A stretch of DNA of 64,000 bases from Onchocerca lupi (GCA_028564675.1 JAOVVO010000021.1:223121-287120); one strand, 5' to 3'; shown: positions 46,901 to 61,563, numbered from the stretch's first letter. Translations and numbers: made by a program. Notes: a model not told the origin generated them from the sequence alone.

Positions 46901-49900
46901 GAAACAAGTGATGTTGTGAGCATTTTTCTGAACATGTATCGCGAAGTTCATATCAGGCGTGTGATTCAATTCTTTTTCAGTCGTTTAACTTATTTGATAA
47001 TTTGATTTAAACTTCATTTTGAACTCTATTTTCTTTTATTCATTGTAACAAGTGAATTTTTACTTTGATAGCATCAAAAATAATTTTAACAAAAGTTTTA
47101 AATTTTTTTTTTTGCTTCAGGAAGAAAGGAAATGTCAAATTAACTTATCCATCGATGGATGTATTCGGTAATCGAATATATTTAGCAAATAATATTTTTC
47201 AAGTAGAGCTTAATAACCGGTTAGTTTATAATTTGAAATGATCAATATGATCAAAATAATTTGAAACAGTGATGATAATCATAATAATGGTAATAATTGA
47301 GAAAGGCAAGTATTGTGTCATTGTCAATGACTTCTACTTCTTTGTTTAGAATCGTTAGTATTTGGAAGTTCCGAAATATCTCACATTTGAATATATATGG
47401 CGATTGAGCAGTAATTCTTGATTAAGAATGACAATAAATTTGCAGAGTTCTTAATGAAACATATCTTGAATCAAAAAACTTTTCAATTTGAAAAGATGCA
47501 TTAAGAAAAATCTTTTCCTATTTATTTTGCAGACAAAAAGAAAAATTTTCTCAAGAATAAATTATCTTGAGGAAATAAGTTAATAAACTTTTGTAATTAG
47601 CATGTTTTCTAAGCTATAATTATAGTAATACGAGGTTGTCATTCAAGGGAATATTGAAATTAAAATGACATTTGTAATGAAAAAACATGTTAATTTACAA
47701 TATTTTTTTTGCAATCATTAGCAAAAATTTGATTAATTTAAAACTATCATTAGAAAACTCAGTATTAATTCTTAATAAATTGTTTTTAACATTATATTAG
47801 CTAATCGTCATTTACTGTACCAATTCTTCTATAATCAAGTAATCAATTACTTAAAATTTGAAGATCTCATATAATCGAAAGTTGTCGTATGATCGCAATT
47901 AACTTTCAAGCGATTCAAAAGAATGCCTCGAGCACAGAAATGATGAATCGCTGGGAGCATGAAGTGTTCATGTTTTCCGAAAGTACTAAAAATAATTCAT
48001 TAATTCGAGTTTATGCTACATCTGAAGGCTTAGTGAGCAAAGAAGTTCGTCGGACAGGTTTGCATATCAGAATTTTTTTTAACCTTTTTCTTTTTGAGGA
48101 AGGAATTGCTTCAAAAGTTGGTTCCTATTGAGTAACATTTGAATGAATTTTAAAAAATAAAAAATTTCAATGCTAAGAAAGCTTTAAATTTTTTGAAAAT
48201 AAGTTGAACAATTAAAAAAAAAAGTTTTATTTCAACAAATTAACCTGTTATTTTCATTCCTCGAATTAGAAGCAAATAACTCGACATGATTTCTTAGAAA
48301 TTATAAATGAAAAGATTAATTCCACGTTTCAATTTTACGATATCACATTTAGCGTCTTTTATCAAAGCCATATTTATTAAAATTTAACCATTTCAGGTTT
48401 ACAAGCACTACCTTTTATTACTGTATCCTTTGTTGCGGTATTATTATTTACGGTAGTAACATCATTGAAACGTGATCCGGTAACTAGTAAGCCATGGGAG
48501 GCAGCATTTGGCGCTTTCTGTCCCTTACTTTCACTTGTTGCATCCTTCGGATTACTTTTTTGGGTATTTTAATTTTATTTTTGAATTGAAGAATTTAAAA
48601 AGAACAAGAAAATAGAAATCAAATTTAAGAAGAAACTGTGGCTTTTCGATAAACCAACCGTAACTTCCTTAAATAAATTCTTATTTAATAAAAGTATTTT
48701 CCTATAAACTACCATTTGACGAAAAAATTTCATGAAAATTTAAGACAAATCACACGCCAATTGTCATCATCATCATTATTTAAAATTAAATTTTTTAAAA
48801 AATTAGATTCTACTACAAATGTCATCGATATTTTCGAAATTTAGCCAAATGCATGACTGTGATCCAAAAGATTAGAAAAAATCATAAACTTGTTATCTAT
48901 AATATTATTTATCAATTATATCAGAATAAAACTTGTTAATTTTTAACTATGACATTATTTACTAAGTTATAACACTATGAGAAAACTTTTTAATTCTTAA
49001 CGAAATAAATCGAATGAGAAAATCTGGTCACAATTTTTTATGTGAAATTTATCACCAATACTCTACTACATTACTGCGCTGTGGGATGAACTAAACATTG
49101 AGTTAAGCATGTAAGAGAATTTAATAATGATTCAAATTTTCAGTGTAACTTTCCATTCCTACCGATTGTTTGTGTTGTACCATTTTTGGTGCTAGCAATC
49201 GGTGTTGATGATGTATTCATCTTTATTCATTGTTATCATCGAACTGATCCGAGACTTCCTGTTGAAGAACGAATTGCTGAAATGCTCGCTGAAGCTGGAC
49301 CATCGATAACGATCACTTCTTTAACCAATTTTCTATCATTCGCGATCAGTGCTTTTACACCAACTCCAGCTATACAGGTAATTTTCCATATAAATCGTTT
49401 TTCTCGGTGTATTGAAATTGAATCAGATGAAATGAATAGATAATGAATAAATTGCATTTTACGGTTATTTCTCGAAGACAATCTATATAAATGCTCGTTG
49501 TGGCTTTTGACAAATTTTGATCATACGAGCACTGGAATAGGCGCGTGTTTTTATTTAGATATACCAATTTTTTTCTTTTTTTTTTTTACATTTCACAGGT
49601 GTGATAGGTAAAAATAAGTGAACGCATGAATATAAATTCTCGAAGATAATATCTATAGAATTAGTCTTTTTTTTTAATTCGTAAGTTCGAACGGATCACT
49701 AGCAAATATAAGAACCAACTAATCAGCTAGTTAATTTAGCTCTAATTAACGCATTTAGCAATTAATTAAATTGACTTTCTTTTTCTTCTACAACTTTTCC
49801 CGGGAAAAAATAAAACTTTTGAAATGAATTTCATTTTTTGCAGATATTTAGTATATACATTAGTATTGCGGTAATATTCGATTACGCCTATCAAATTTTC

Positions 49901-52900
49901 TTATATTCTGCAATTTTGACATTCGGCGCTGAACGTGAGAAAAAACGTTTACATGCATTCATTCCATGTATACCAATTTCTGAAACTGAAAAGGTTTTCA
50001 CAAAGATTTTTAATTTTCCTTGACTTGTATTCTTTTCAATATTTATTGATTTTTTGAAGTAACTGAAAAAGATTTGACAAAATATTCCAGCTTTAGTTTC
50101 CTATTATAATTCAAACTTAAATTTCTAAGTTTTTTTGTATATCGATCTAAAATCCGATGACTATTGATCTTTTGACCAAAAGTCATTTTTGTTCAGGAGA
50201 ACAACGGGAATCAACATTCATATTTTCCTCTTCTAAAATTTTAATGTTAATTAATTTCTAGTCATAATAATAATTGTAAATTATTTCCTGGTAATGATAA
50301 TCAATTAAATTGTGCAATTAATTAAGATTATCACAAATGTATAATTTTTAACATTAAAATTTAAAATTGTTATTTATATTACAAATATTAATGAATAGCA
50401 ATAATAATTATTTTTCATAAAAAATTTGATATGATTAATAGCAATAATTATAAAAATATTCTTCAGAGATCGATTAAAAATCAGTCAGATACTTTGGAAG
50501 AATTCATGAATGACTTTGTGGATTTATGGGTGGATATAGCTATGCATAATATCACTCGGATAGTTGTTGTTTGCTTTATGATTATTTATTGCTTTGTTGC
50601 TACACGTGGAGTTATGCAAATTAAAGTATAATTTTATCTAAAATTTACAAATCATATTTTCTATTCTCCTTGTAATATTCTTTCAGAGAAAGCATAAGTA
50701 TATTATTTATGATTTTCGTAAAATCCCCTTAATAATTTTTTTCCCTTGTATGATCGAGAATTTAACCAAATTTTTTTGCCAAATAATAAATAATTTTTAT
50801 TTTAGGGCTTTAAGCTAATTCATTCCATATTTATTGCTGAGCTTTAGTCAAATGACCAAATTCACCAAATTTTTGCCGAAATTTCCTCTTCTTCCCTTTC
50901 ATATTCCATTATCTTTAAAACACTTCAACAACTTCATCTTAATTTGGCTAATTTTTTTTCACGCCTTTAAATTTATATTCAAATTGATTGCTTTTAACAA
51001 ATAGTTTTTATTTTAAGTTTTAAGATAAATAAATTTCTTCAAAAAATTCAAGAAGATTCTTCTGTCCAATATAATTTAAAGTTTCAAATTTATAGGTTGG
51101 ATTGACATCGGAGAAATTATTCCCGTATGATTCACCATTGTTACCATTCGTAAAAATACAAACTGATATCATTTTCAAAGAAGGTGGTCAAGTAAGTTGG
51201 GATCATTTATTTATTCTCATTCATAATTATTGATTTTAAACTAGCAAACCAACTTCTGCAGATAACTTTATTCTTTTTAAATGAATTTAATGTTTCTCTT
51301 AATTTTCTTGTAATTTCTGCTACTAATATGAAGTTCACTGAAATTTATTATCCGTTTTAAAATTTTCAATCTTATAGCCATCCTAATTGTTTTTGATACT
51401 TTAATTACAATTTTCAAAATATGGATTCAAATTTTGAAGTTCTAACTTAATGACTAACATTATTTATTATGCTTTTAATTATATTTTATCTTAAGAAAGT
51501 TACACGTTTGTTTCAAGTTTAATTAAGATTGACATGTTTTGAAATCTTTAAGCATTTAGCAACTTTTTTAAAATCATTTTATTATTTTAACAATGTTGTT
51601 GTTAGCAGTATTAGAAAAATTTAGAAACTCACAAATCATTTAAAATTCAAAATCTATTATAGGTTGCCGTATTTATAAACAATCCAGGTGATATGCGAAA
51701 ACCAGAAATGATTCCGGAAATAATGCGACTTGTTGGTGATTTCGAACATGCGACAGGAAGTATGGGCTCTGCCAGTACTCATTTATGGTTTATTCCATAT
51801 TTGTCATATATAGGAATACAGGTTAGTCGAAAATGCGCAAAAATTCTTTGTATTTTACGTATATTATGCATTTTCACATTTTCGCGCTGCTCATTTGGAT
51901 TTCTAGCATTATTGTTATCTTATCAAATCATGATCCAGTTCTTAATTATAATTCATTTTTTCATTTTCTCTTTCTCAATTTTTTTCCAGAACCTAGAATT
52001 AATTTTCTTTTTTCCAGGATCCGGAATTTTTTTTTTCTTTTTTTTTTTGAAATTCTCTCAAGAATCCATTTTTTTGGCACTTCTTACCAAAGAATATCTT
52101 TTTTTTTTTTTGCAGGAACATGGTGAAATTGGTTTCAAATATAAATATTTGCCGGAATTTATGAAATTGCGTGAATATCATAGTTGGAATTCATTTGTCA
52201 ATCTAGGATCAGCTGAGTAAATTCTTATGATAATTGTTGATAAATCAGAAAGCTATCTAATTATGGAAATTAAAATCAAATTATTTTTATCTTTATCTTC
52301 AAAAACCGGAAATCTATCTGTCTCTATTTTCCGAAAGCTAACCTAAATTTATTATCTGTTAGCATTTTTCTTCCCGCTTAATATTTTATTTTTCTCTTCT
52401 TTGCAGAGACTGCATGAATGATAAACCAGCCTGTTTGCAAAAGTTTTTCTTCTCGACGGGTTTTCGAAATGCTGTACAATGGTCAGAACGTTTAGAATTG
52501 CTTCAGGAATGGCGTAATATTGCGGCTCGATATTCGAAATTTAATGTCACAGTTTATGAACCTTTTAGTATGTATGCAGATCAGGTAATTAATCTTGTTT
52601 GAAATTATATTTAAAATCGTCGTGAATAGAAAGAAGAATGAAAACATCTTCTTAAAAAAATGAGGGGCTTAGAATTTATGATTTGTTAAATTGATGAGAC
52701 ATACTTGCAATACATGATTTATCAAGATGACAACACCAAGACAAACTTAGAGTTTATTTTCAGTAAAGATGACAAGACAAACTTAGAATTTATGAGTTGT
52801 CAAAATGACACAACAAGCTTAAAATTCTATGATTTGTCAACGTCACAAGATAAACTTAAAGTTTTGTGATTTGTCAAAAATGACTAGAGATAATTTTGAA

Positions 52901-54404
52901 ATTTATGACTTAAAATTATGATAAGTTTACAGGAGTAATTCAAATCTAAATATGAAAAACTGATTTTTCTATTTAAAATTTTCTTTCTTTTTTTTGTTTT
53001 GATGCAGTTGATGAATTCTTCAACAGCTAGTAAACAGAAATTTCCTAAATTATCTAAATATTACTAATTGATCAATTGTAAATTAAGCAAATATTTCAGC
53101 TGCTTACAATAGTTCCGGTAACAAAATCTACCGTAATATTTGCATTTGTTGTTATGGCAATTGTTTTGACCACTTTTACACCATCAATAACAACAATTGT
53201 TTCATCAACACTTTCCATCTTATCAATCAATTTGGGAGTGCTTGGGTCATTGTCATATTGGAACATTGATCTTGATCCGATTTCAATGGCCACGATATTG
53301 ATGGCCATTGGATTCTCGGTGGACTTCATCGCCCATATCACATTTCATTATTATAAAGGCCAAACAGGGGTAATTTTATTACTTTTTCAAATTTTTAGAT
53401 ATAATTTTTTTTTAGAAAATTTTTTAAGTCTTATTATTAAATACAGTTTAGGGGAGTAGCTAAAATGAAGTTAGTTAATAGATTTGAAAAATTAACAAAT
53501 ATTAATAAATTTTTTTTTTAAAATGTTTTTAATTATTTAATTCGTTTTCTTTTTTTTTTTTAAGGATAAATGTAAACTCTTAATTATTGAATTCTTTTTT
53601 GAGGATAAACGTGAACGTTTGAAGCATGCGCTTAAATCGATAGCATGGCCTATGACACAAGCTGGTATATCAACGATATTATGTTTATGTGTCCTTGGTA
53701 TAATTCAGGCCTATATGGTGAAAGTTTTCGTAAAAGTGGTTGTATTAGTTGTGCTACTTGGCCTTCTTCATGGCCTAGTTATTTTACCAGTTGTTTTTGG
53801 TGCAATACCGTTACGGAAACGAATTATTGCTGATACGGATAAAGTATCAACAACTTTAACTCATCAAAAGGTTTATTTTCTTATTTTTTCTTTCAGAATT
53901 GAATAAATATAGATCATTTTTGAATCAAAGTAATGAAGAAATTTTTCTGACAATTTAATGATAAATAAATTGAATACTGAAAATAATACAGTAGTAGAAC
54001 AAAATAAAAGAAACTACGACAAGAAAAATCGTGAAATTAAAATAGAAATACTGAAAATCTTCTAATGTTTCAATAACAGTTATTTAAATTAACAATGAAA
54101 AAAATATGGTTAAAAGGAAGAATTCATGAAAGAAATTATGATAAGAGAATTTCGTGAAATTTCGAGTAAAACTTTTTCTGATAACGATAACTTTAAAAAA
54201 GAATAAAAACTCGAATTTTTAAATTTATTTCTACTTTAATTTTACTAATATTTCTTCTTTAAATTAACCAATTTTTGCATCATTTTGCAGAATCATACGA
54301 TACGAATAGCTGTACCGCCAACATCAACATCAATAACGATTAAAAAAAATGAGCTGGAAAAGCAAAATTCAGCGGGTCCACGTTACCAAGATTCGAGGGG
54401 TTAA
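43925..54404 (+). CDS. Patched-related (PTR) RND-superfamily membrane protein
   Basis: Sixteen exons, all in phase, encode 870 residues: 43925-44025, 46209-46409, 46795-46935, 47121-47219, 47882-48057, 48397-48563, 49144-49377, 49844-49993, 50467-50625, 51096-51191, 51663-51821, 52116-52216, 52407-52584, 53100-53369, 53604-53870 and 54291-54404. The layout is that of nematode PTR proteins: a short cytoplasmic start (GLYIARRPKVFLFS), a first extracellular loop with LTYPSMDVFGNRIYL, and a sterol-sensing-like membrane domain from about 240 with GVDDVF (315-320) in TM4. A second extracellular loop with Cys residues and a second six-helix bundle with GFSVDF (725-730) in TM10 follow. Acidic residues in these two motifs carry proton-coupled transport in RND proteins. 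The family acts in moulting, cuticle and membrane-lipid handling in C. elegans; the exact paralogue is not determined. All 15 introns fit GT-AG. Confidence 0.93.
49466..49660 (+). mobile_element. interspersed element remnant in PTR intron 7
   Basis: Related in the same orientation to 7640-7810: TATAAATGCTCGTTGTGG, CAAATTTTGATCATACGAGC, AATAGGCGCGTGTTTTTATT and TTTCACAGGTGTGATAGGTA correspond to motifs there. Flanked by a similar TTCTCGAAGACAATCTATA and TTCTCGAAGATAATATCTAT. Confidence 0.6.
52680..52925 (+). repeat. intronic minisatellite, ~45-bp unit, about five copies
   Basis: Units containing ACTTAGAATTTATGATTTGT and CAAAATGACAAGACAA repeat through intron 13 of the PTR gene, increasingly degenerate. 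Confidence 0.75.
53565..53603 (+). other. possible in-frame 39-base extension of PTR exon 15
   Basis: TTTTTTTTTTTAAG at 53564 is an acceptor that would add 13 codons (DKCKLLIIEFFFE) in frame before the modelled GAG acceptor at 53603. Both acceptors are followed by nearly the same words (GATAAATGTAAAC and GATAAACGTGAAC), indicating a local duplication. Confidence 0.5.
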
Positions 54405-55834
54405 AAATTCACATAATTTTTTCTTTTCCTTTTTTGCATTTTTTAATTTAAGTGCAATAATTTAAGAAGTAATACTTAATTAAAAGATAGTAATTGTTAT
54501 TCTGAATAGAAAATTAGTTTTTAATATCTAGAAATTTATTTTTTATATTATTTATTATCTTGAATAACCAACATTTTTTTGACACTACATCTAACTTCAA
54601 CTAGATAATCATATAGCTTAATCTTTGACAGTACGTCAAAAATTGACTAATTGCATGGTTGGAAAAAATTACGTATAATTATATTACATATAAGTATAAT
54701 AACATATCTTATGATATACTAATGTGTTTTTTTTTATGTTTTTCTAGTAGTATTTGGCAGAAAGTTTTAAAATTATAAACCAAATGAATAATAATAGTCA
54801 TATCTGAATTCTCTTTATATTATTATTTATTAGCATAATTAATTAATTAATCGTTATTAATAAACTAACTCCAGCAAAATAATTGTTTACATCTTTCCTT
54901 ACTTCCATAAAACTATAGAAATTTCGATGAATTAATTGTTTTAGTAATATTTATTCTTACTGATGTTATTACTGGATTAAAAGAATCTTGGAAAAACATG
55001 CGATATCTGTTTTCAAAATTGAAGTTACTATTTACAAAATTTTCGTTTAAAATTTAGCAATTTCATTTTTTATCATAGCCAAAAATCATTTTGATTGAAT
55101 ATGAACAATTATATGAACAAGTAATTTAATACCCGATTTTGTCCAAATTTTAAAATATTTAAAAAATTGATTGGCAGATAATGTGAGAGCAAACAAGAAA
55201 TGTGACTTTTTTTTTGCTGAAGTAATTCAATATTGAAACTTTTTTTTGTCTATATTTTCGCAGCAAATATATGTATTTTTATTTGTTAAAGTATTGTTTG
55301 TATAAAAAGTTCGAATGTTTCTGTTTTATTTTAATATCATGCAAATCATAAATACTAAAGAGTTATTAAATACTCTTGGGATTAGGTTTCAATTTTTGTT
55401 GATGTCATAAATAAAAGCAAACTTTAAATGAGTAAAAATCAAAATGAGCTATTTTCAAAAAAAAATCATATGTGTGTATATGTGTGTTGTATGTATTATA
55501 AAAATCAAACGTTTTTTATAAATCATTTTATTCCTCAAATACGAGATATTTGAGATATTTTTTATCAGATATTTCCATCAAAAATCCTATCAATTTGAAA
55601 ATCATTAATAAAAGTTTTTTTTTTTCTTGATTACCTGATTTAATCAACGATTATATTTCTTCAGCTTTATGATTTTTCATCTGTTTATGAAGTATTTTTG
55701 AAAATAAAAAAAAAAAAGAAAAAAAAAACAGAAAATGCTCAATAAAATTTCATTTTTTCTCTTATTTCGAATTTCAATCAAGTTTTTAGAATGAAAGGTA
55801 AAAAAAGAAGATGGATTACAATTTCACCATGATG
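54405..55834. other. convergent intergenic spacer
   Basis: Holds the 3' ends of the PTR (+) and BTB (-) genes. Candidate minus-strand AATAAA near 55526-55531. No gene was seen. Confidence 0.5.
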
Positions 55835-56778
55835 TCACCTTTTTATACTCGAACTACCACTACCGGGAATTCCAGCTGCACTTAATTTCTTCGGTAATGA
55901 TGTATCACTGGAATATGTATTGCAATGAGGACACATCCATGTTACCTGTGCACATCCACTAAGTTGCTTACACCTGAAATTTTTTTTTTTTTTTAAATTC
56001 TCTTGATAATTTTCCAAATTAATCTCGAAAAGTGATGAATGGATAAGAAGCAAAGATAATTAGTACTAAATATCATTATTAAGTAATTTGATTGATATAA
56101 AATGGATAATGAAATTTTTTGGTTCTCGAGACATATCATTCAATCAGTTTTCAAAATTACAAAAATTTCATTTGAAATCGATGAACAGCGGACATCTGAA
56201 AAAGAAAATTCACAATACTTGACGTAAAATCGTTTAATGCTTTACGTAAACTGCGGAATTCATTCATTATTCATTGTGTGCTAATTAAAACAACGGAAAA
56301 AATGAATGTATTTGAAAATTTGCCTTTAAAGTTTTCACACAATTCAATTTAAAAGTTTTTTTTTGTTTTTTTTAAATTCAAATTTATTTTTTGAACGAAT
56401 GCATGAAAACATGCCTAATAAAATTATTTTCTTAATTCCTTTTCAATATTTATACTTTTTTCTTATAAGAATACATTTTTATTTAATTAATGGTAATGAC
56501 TCATTGACATAAAGAATACTTTTTTTTTTCTATGACTAATGGAATGAATGAATAAATGAATGATCTATTAAGAATGCGAAAATTTCATTAATTAAATGAA
56601 AAATTAGATTTTAAACCTAAATAAATTAAAAAATTAAAGTTCAAACAATTAAAATTAAGTAAAGAATTATTGAGAGATTAATGCTTGGTCAGAGGTTAGA
56701 TAAATAAATCTAAGTTTTGTGTATGTTTTCTTCACAATTGATCCTATTCACATTTTGTCTGATGCTCAATTTATCAAG

Positions 56779-56816
<38 letters not shown>

Positions 56817-59800
56817 CTTATTCTAATATAAAATATGAATTTGATCGAATTATTGGTCCCCTAGCACAAGAGAATATTTTGGAGAATAGAAGCTATAATG
56901 AAGTATCAGATACACGATTACAATATCAGAAGTGGTAATGATACTGATAACATTGATAATGATGATGCAGTGACATTATATTAACATGATTAAAGTATAT
57001 TTTCTATGGAAAAGTTGTAACTCTAAAGTTTAAAATATTCCTATCTTTAATTTCTTCATGTTTAAGACTTTATTTAATTAATAAGTAAAAAATTATGCAT
57101 AAAAGGAGAAGAGATGATTTAAATTTTAAATCAAGTAATTCTAATACCTTTGACAGTTATGCGATTTCATTCCTGGATTCTTTAGCAGTATCGTCAAACG
57201 ATCTAACATTGCAGCACGAGCTCGAACTGATAAGCATTCGTCTGCACAAAAAAAAATTGTTTTTTAAATTTGAATTCAATAAAACAAAGATAAATCTTTT
57301 TTAGAAGAATATTAAGATTAAAAATCGCTAACAAGTTTGTTGCTGTGTCATTTCGAGTAAATGTTCTGGTCTATGAAGCATCTGAAGGCAAGGATCGAGT
57401 AATTGATGTAGGAAACATCGATCCAATAATGATAATCTTACAAATACTGAGAGCTAAAAAATTGAAAAAAAAAAAATATTTTGAAAATCGATTGGAGAAA
57501 TAGAAATTTCATAAACAGAACGAAAATTGGAAGCAACGTGTACCATTATATTGCTTATAATGAATAATATTTTAATAATTAGCAATCGTTTTTTAATTTT
57601 ACGAAATAATTGAATTCTCTGAATTTTGTACTAAATTTAAAGCATATTAATTTTGGAATCTTAATTCGAAATAATTTCAAATTTTCATTTCGCATGGTTT
57701 GAAATTTTCAAAATTTTTATATAACCATTCGAATATCTTCGTTATTTAACAGTTTAAAATAAGCAAATGAAACTGCAAAAAATTGGAATATATTGTAAAT
57801 AATTTTTTAGAAAATAAACATATGAATTTTGCTAACTTGAGTATGAGGAGCAAGAAGGAGCATTGCACATTTTCGTAGCAATCCTGATGATTCCATCTTA
57901 CATGCTGCCATCAATACTGGTCCTATATTAGCTTCTGCAAAACAATGGAAATATTCTTAATTTTATAGAAATTTTCCCAATATTTTTTAGTCAGATGATA
58001 GCTCATCCTTTAGTCCAATACAAAAAATCTTTGTTCTCTCGGTTCTTCCAATCAATCAAAGCTTGTGTGTATTGTCTAAAATATTGTAAATCATGTTATT
58101 GTAAAAACTGACGTTTGTGTGTACTTTTTAAAATTGCAAACATTGTCCATCTCTTATCCCTTATCTTAATAATCAAATAAGTCAGCATCTACCACAAGAT
58201 CAAAGATTATCATTATAAAAAGGAGCTTTTAACAATCATGCGATCAGTGATTGTTCAGTTAATCAACTCAACAATCAATATCTTCCAATTCACCTATATT
58301 CAATCCATCTCTACTACAATCGAATGATTCATTATAATCGTGATATTATTATCTGACTTTATTCTGTCTTATAGTTATTCTATCTAAAGAGACGAAGAAT
58401 CAATCTTCTATCAATCAATAAAACTTTTCTTCACCAATGATTTGTTTTTGTCACAATATTAAAAATTTTCTCGACAAATGATAAAATCAAAATGTCTTAG
58501 AAAATGAATTTGTAATTGATCGAATCACTATATCGATGAATTTCTCACTGGATTCATCTATAATCATATCCACTATTATAGAAGAATGTATAAACCTGTT
58601 ATCCTAAGTTGTGGTGGATAAACAGCCATCAGAAAAGCCTTCAATTCTTCATGTGTACATGGACAAAAAATTTCATCCATATTTTTGACTGAAGATATAC
58701 GTTCCTGAATATTACAATATGTTGTAGAAATTTTTTGAAAATTTTTTCGTTATTTTGAAATTTTCAAATATATATATATATATATTTGAATGAAATTGAA
58801 TCTATTATTCTTTTTTTCTTTTTTTGTCTTTGATTATATTTTTCAAATTTAACGGAAATTTTAAACAAGTAATTTCAGTTAAGTTTTTGGTTCATTCAAA
58901 ATGGATACTTTAAAAAAAAAAATTTCATTTTCGAACAATTAAGTAAATAATATCAATATTTTACCATGAAAACATTCGACCATGCAGCAATATAATATGG
59001 ATTAACATAATAACCGCGACCTGTTTTAGTGCGAATCATTGCAAAATTTAACTCTGTGAGATGATAAAATTGTTCCAGGTCAGTTGGTTGCTCTAACATT
59101 TCCTGTAGAAATAATCTATGCCACTTATCAGCCTATCATTTTATCATTTTCATTGTAGAAAATATAAATATTGTTGGAAATTATGAAATTTTTTAGAAAA
59201 ATTTCAAAAATTTTTGCATATATTCATATTTAAAAAAAAAACAAGTAACATAATTATAAATTCTAAAGAAGATTTTTTCAATTTAATTGGAAAATGAAAT
59301 GAATAAATAATTAACTAACTAATACAATTCATATTGATGGAATTAATCATTGAGATTAATTACTTCGCAGTTTTACTTAATCTTTGAATTAACTTGCAAC
59401 ATATTAGCATATCATATGTATGGATATTGAGATGAAACTTCAAGATATCTCGAATAATTTTGAAATTTTCGGAGAATTTAAAATATTTATCAATATATCG
59501 GATCTTGCTCATATTTTAAAAAATTTTTAAAAATTTATAAAAGTTTCAAGAACCTCAGGTGCTATAGAGCCATGCAATCTTTCTAGCAATAATACTTTGA
59601 CACGATCACTTAAACCATAATAACGACTACCCGTAAGATCAATTTTTGAATTGGGCCTCATTTCTCGTAAACATAATACCAATAAACGATTTAATTTATA
59701 TCTGAAATTGTTAATATCCGCCTAACTAATTGGAAATAATATTGAAAATTTGATGTATAACTTAGATAAATTAAGATATCTTAACAATTAATTAAATCAT

Positions 59801-61563
59801 TTATTAGTATTGAAATTAATAGTTTTAGATTAATTAATGATAAATTTTCAAAAAATTAAAAAAGCTGCTGCAATCAGTTATTAAATTAAATTAATTGATA
59901 ATAAATTTTAAAGTAATTAACAAGTCTGTACCATTATTTGAATTGTTTTAATAATCAGAACTAATTACTTGTTTCTAACTAATTAAAAATACCTGTCAGC
60001 TAGCCAAACTTTTTCCAGGAAAGGCAGTTTATGTTGTACAAGGAAGCATTCACAACGATGCAAAAGACCATCCATCTGAAGTTTTTTTTTGCCATTTAAA
60101 ATTTAAATTACCATTCTTTCCGATGCGAAAAAATTTTTGAGAATTCGTTTACTTCGTTTCATTAATTAGCAAGAATTAAAGAACAAATGAAATTAGCCAT
60201 CCCCAATATTTTCTATCTAATAAACTTTGAAATTATGATATTTATCTTGAGAATATTCGAAAGAATTTTTATTAGATTCAAAATTTTCTTAAATTCGAAA
60301 TACAGAAAATGTAGAAAGTTTACTTCTGCCCTAAATGATAATCATTATTATCACTAGCAAATAATATGTAATGTTATCAAAATGTGCTATTTATTACTGG
60401 TATTAATTAATGAATTAAAAAAAAAAATTAAGTACCAAACCTGATAGTCAAAAGCAAGTGGTAATAGAATATGTACAGTTTGGTCATCAATTTCCTTATA
60501 AGTTGGATGAATACAATGAAGCATTTCGAGAACATGATCATATTGAACATTTGCTAGAATTAGCTCACGATCGGGACATTCTACACACCAGGCTCTGAAA
60601 ATATTTCTCAAAATTAAAAAAAGGGCCAGAAGACTCTTTTTTTTTAGCAGATAATGATGGCTCATTTATAATTTAGGATAGTTTTAATTATTTAATTACT
60701 TAAAATAATTTTAAAATAGCCAGAAAAAATTACGTTTGAATGGTACTAATATAAAAATGATTTCTATCAATATTATGTGCAATTTAAAAATTTATGAATA
60801 AAATGTTAAGAAATTATTTTGAGATAATTATAGGAACAAAATAATTTTTCTTTTTTTTTTTCAGTCATCTGAAAGAATGAAAAAAAAAAAGAATTCTCGA
60901 AAAAATGCTATAATCAGAAGTCAAAATATTTATGGCAATCCTATACACTAAAAAATAAAAGGATAAAAAGTTTATAAATTTAGTAGATAATGTGCTCAAA
61001 TTGTAGAAATAAAATTTATTTGAATGCTATTTTTTAACAACTTTAACATAATTTATGATATTATAAATGAAATTTTTTAAGTAAATATATGTACATATTG
61101 AATTAATTTATTTCAAAAATTCCAATTCATTCCTTCCTTCTATTCCATTTTATCCCACATTATACGTTGTTAATTTTAATTTTCTATATTTTATTTACTA
61201 CCTCTTTTTCCATCTAGTATTACCTATTCTATTACTCATTTTACTTGTTCATTTTTTACAGTCATTTGAAGTATTTAATAATTTATTCGATTTTTCGAAA
61301 AATTATTTTCAAAAATTTTTCAACTAAAAATATTTTATCCTATCTTTGAATTAAAAATTTTTTTTTTTTTGACATATTCTATATGCTAAAAATCGTTAAA
61401 CAAACCGTAAAACAGGTGACCATACAGAAATATAATGCTCATCGACATACAATCGTTTTCCGTCGACCAAAAGTGGTCGAGTACGTTGACCATCCGGACG
61501 AGTAAAATCGATCACAACATCGATTGAATTTGTCACCGTTGTATCGCATTTTTCCATTGCATT
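55835..61563 (-). CDS. tandem BTB/POZ domain protein with C-terminal Cys-rich module
   Basis: Ten exons on the minus strand, all in phase: 61406-61563, 60441-60594, 59993-60075, 59554-59701, 58965-59102, 58596-58704, 57837-57934, 57333-57453, 57148-57241 and 55835-55973. From ATG 61557 this gives 411 residues. The first BTB half spans about 1-110 (DGKRLYVDEHYISVWSPVLR, then DRELILANVQYDHVLEMLHC). A BACK-like helical part follows (KVWLADRYKLNRLLVLCLRE). A second BTB-like unit lies at about 190-290 (GRGYYVNPYYIAAWSNVFME and FCPCTHEELKAFLMAVYPPQ). The tail has CQRC followed by CPHC, which could bind zinc. BTB proteins are usually dimeric scaffolds or Cullin-3 adaptors; this is inferred. The CTACAG acceptor six bases before the ATG suggests a trans-spliced first exon, but an upstream coding exon cannot be excluded. 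Confidence 0.88.

Noticed and set aside
49236..49567. Minus-strand frames opposite PTR exon 7
   Set aside because: Shadows of the coding exon with the GVDDVF motif on the plus strand.
56717..57304. Plus-strand frames of 69-73 codons
   Set aside because: They lie in an intron and opposite an exon of the BTB gene and show no family features.
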